Assembly: GCA_937934705.1 (NCBI GenBank) | Contig: CALGYY010000063.1 | Coordinates: 1 to 6,609 of the forward strand | Reading direction: 5' to 3' | Length of the DNA: 6,609 bases | Source of the DNA: an uncultured Bacteroidota bacterium | GTDB lineage: Bacteria; Bacteroidota; Bacteroidia; Bacteroidales; CAIWKO01 | Shown: positions 5,037 through 6,609 of the stretch, piece by piece | Numbering within the stretch: the stretch's first letter is position 1 | Layout of the letters: each line of letters starts with the position of its first letter | The notes under the pieces: generated by a model | What the model saw: only the letters and a program-made list of their open reading frames with translations | Databases searched by the model: none | What the model was told of the DNA's origin: nothing | Program-made: the position numbers and the translations under genes

Positions 5037-6114
5037 CTACGAATGCCTTGTATTCTTTCCTGAACCGATCAATGGAAAAAGGACGGATGTTTTCCTCGAA
5101 ATCACTGCGTCTGAACTCACGCTTACTCTGCTCAAAACCCCTCACCGCTTCCACCAGGTCTCCTATCGTTTTACTTTTGAAAAACACCCCTGTTTCCTTG
5201 TTCACCGTTTCCTTATAACCACCGATCTCAGGAATGATTACCGGGGTTCCGTATGACTGGGCCTCAACAATAGAAATCCCGAAGTCTTCGGTCGCTGCAG
5301 CCACAAAAGCTTTGGCCCCGGCAATTTTCCTGACTTTGGTATCTTCGTCGATATACCCCAGGTAGCTGACATTTTCCGGGAGGTTTTTCAGTATCCTCTT
5401 TTTAAGCGGGCCTTTACCGGCAAGTTCCAGCCTGAGCTCAGGCATCAGGCGGAAAGCCTCGATGATCATATCCACGTTTTTGTATGTCACCAGTCGTGAG
5501 ACAGTAATATAATAATCTTCATGCTTTTGTCCTGTATCCTTCATACTGACATCCACAGGAGGATAAATGACCGTACTCTTACGGCCGAAAAAATCATGAA
5601 TCCGCTGACCCACAAAGCGTGAATTGGCAATAAAATGATCCACCCGATCACTGCTGCGAACGTCCCAGCGCCTGAGACGGTTAAAGAGTCCTGCCATCAG
5701 CGCCCTGCTCAGCGGATTGCGGGCCATACGCAGATAGTCATCCCTGAGATCCCAGGCATAGCGGGCCGGACTGTGACAATAAGAAATATGCAATTGTCCC
5801 TTGCGCCGCTTCACCCCCTTGGCCACACATGATGAGGAAGAGAGGATGAGATCATAGGCTTTCAGGTTCAACCGGCTGATGGCCATTGGAAATAAGGGAA
5901 AGAGGGCTCTGTAATGTTTGCGTACGAATGGCAGCAGTCGGATAAAGCTCTTTCGTGTGCATTTCCCCATCAGGTATTCCTCGCGATGTTCCTGGTCAAA
6001 AAAATCGAACAGGCAATAAACATCAGCTTCCGGGTAACAGTGCAGTATCTCCTTTACCACTCGCTCAGCCCCGCCGGCTTCGTTGAACCAGTCATGCACC
6101 AAAGCAATCTTCAT
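4981..6114 (-). CDS. GT4 family glycosyltransferase
   Basis: The 377-residue protein has the two-domain GT-B layout of family GT4. The N-terminal acceptor domain starts MKIALVHDWF with GGAERV at 14-19 and contains the SYCHSPARYAWD segment (111-122) and ANSRFV (163-168). The C-terminal nucleotide-sugar domain has TVSRL (204-208), YKN (211-213), LAGKGP (231-236) and the EX7E motif E276-E284 in ATEDFGISIVEAQ, followed by GTPVI. The HSPxRY segment is typical of GT4 enzymes in capsule and O-antigen clusters, many of which transfer mannose or related sugars; the exact donor and acceptor cannot be told. It is cytosolic or attached to the inner membrane face. A Shine-Dalgarno-like GAGGA lies 9 nt before ATG 6114. 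It sits 18 nt behind the upstream glycosyltransferase and overlaps the ligase gene, so the three are probably one transcript. Confidence 0.92.
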   Translation of the reverse strand: MKIALVHDWFNEAGGAERVVKEILHCYPEADVYCLFDFFDQEHREEYLMGKCTRKSFIRLLPFVRKHYRALFPLFPMAISRLNLKAYDLILSSSSCVAKGVKRRKGQLHISYCHSPARYAWDLRDDYLRMARNPLSRALMAGLFNRLRRWDVRSSDRVDHFIANSRFVGQRIHDFFGRKSTVIYPPVDVSMKDTGQKHEDYYITVSRLVTYKNVDMIIEAFRLMPELRLELAGKGPLKKRILKNLPENVSYLGYIDEDTKVRKIAGAKAFVAAATEDFGISIVEAQSYGTPVIIPEIGGYKETVNKETGVFFKSKTIGDLVEAVRGFEQSKREFRRSDFEENIRPFSIDRFRKEYKAFVDERYAQHMAGKNSSQQGT

Positions 6115-6123
6115 CTGCGCAGG

Positions 6124-6128
6124 TCCTC
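6124..6128 (-). promoter_or_regulatory. Ribosome binding site of the GT4 gene
   Basis: On the minus strand GAGGA lies 9 nt before ATG 6114, within the 18-nt gap to the preceding gene. This is a clear Shine-Dalgarno match in a window where most starts lack one, and it supports the chosen start. Confidence 0.5.
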
Positions 6129-6132
6129 ATCA

Positions 6133-6609
6133 TTATTGAGCGGGGGAAATATTCAGTTGTTCGGCCAGTAAAGCTGCCGAACGTTCAAAATTATACATAT
6201 TTTTCATAAGCAGAACATCCGACGGATCAGGCCGGTGATTTTTCACTCCTGCCAGCACACGGAGAAAGGATTCTTCATTCTGATCTTCATAATAGTGCGG
6301 AAGCCGACCGAAATTCTGCCGGTACTCAGGACGATCGGGCAAGATTACCGGTACGCCCATCGACAACGCCTCCAGTACTGGGATCCCGAATCCTTCATAG
6401 TGTGAAGGGAAAATCAAAGCTCCGGCATGCTGAAGCCATGAATAATACCTTCCTTCTGAAACATAGTTGTTCAGGTGGAGACCCTCCTGACGATGCGCTT
6501 TTCTATCGCCGAAAATCGCGGCATCCGATCCCGTGGCCACCACCTGCCAGCCAAGACTTCTGATCCGGCCGATCAGCCGGAGAACAAATGCGGCATTCTT
6601 CCTCGGGTT
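6133..6609 (-). CDS. GT4 glycosyltransferase, C-terminal part (cut by window)
   Basis: The frame is open to the window edge; 158 residues and the stop are visible, and the start lies beyond 6609. The first visible residues NPRKN are the usual GT4 '.pRKN' loop at the start of the C-terminal Rossmann domain. They are followed by WQVVATGSD, then SWLQHAGALIFPSHYEGFG and the EX7E motif (Glu72 to Glu80 of the visible part) with GVPVILPD after it. About half the protein, including the acceptor domain, is missing. It differs in sequence from the second glycosyltransferase, so it should transfer a different sugar or make a different linkage in the same glycan. A GTG at 6543 is internal to the domain and is not the start. 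Confidence 0.9.
   Translation of the reverse strand, partial: NPRKNAAFVLRLIGRIRSLGWQVVATGSDAAIFGDRKAHRQEGLHLNNYVSEGRYYSWLQHAGALIFPSHYEGFGIPVLEALSMGVPVILPDRPEYRQNFGRLPHYYEDQNEESFLRVLAGVKNHRPDPSDVLLMKNMYNFERSAALLAEQLNISPAQ

Overview
The window most likely comes from a member of the Bacteroidota. The supporting signs are the secreted protein with a 'NVGIGT..P...LDL.STEKGILIPRM' opening, promoter -7 boxes of the TAnnTTTG type, the weak Shine-Dalgarno signals, and a small GIY-YIG gene starting 'MYFVYIL' directly behind a tRNA. No species can be named from the sequence alone.

Positions 1-657 form a tRNA-centred repeat region. An intact tRNA-Pro(GGG) at 44-117 is followed by a strong intrinsic terminator and a small GIY-YIG nuclease gene (197-451). 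The same three parts then appear again, degraded. The second tRNA copy (437-519) has lost the 5' strand of its acceptor stem, and its anticodon arm is replaced exactly by a 21-nt palindrome. A second, inverted palindrome sits in its T arm. Behind it come a near-identical terminator (530-566) and only the first seven or so codons of a second GIY-YIG gene (589-657). At the window's left edge (1-32) is a third D-arm relic carrying a different palindrome. The nuclease gene's last four codons and stop lie inside the tRNA repeat. I regard this tRNA/terminator/nuclease unit with palindromes as the most unusual part of the window.

Positions 657-2800 are accessory genes. A pRiA4b ORF-3-like protein (657-1220) begins on the stop codon of the broken GIY-YIG. 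Convergent to it is a type IV AbiE toxin-antitoxin operon on the minus strand: antitoxin AbiEi (2154-2738) and nucleotidyltransferase toxin AbiEii (1315-2157), overlapping by ATGA. A 46-bp interrupted inverted repeat lies just upstream of the antitoxin, overlaps its predicted -7 box and is a good candidate for the autoregulatory operator.

Positions 2987-3742 encode an exported, probably lipid-anchored protein with a short collagen-like stretch. Positions 3756-6609, on the minus strand, are the distal end of a surface polysaccharide cluster: a GT4 glycosyltransferase cut by the window edge, a second complete GT4 enzyme, and an O-antigen ligase/polymerase family membrane protein. They are closely spaced or overlapping and probably form one operon that builds and then attaches or polymerises a surface glycan.
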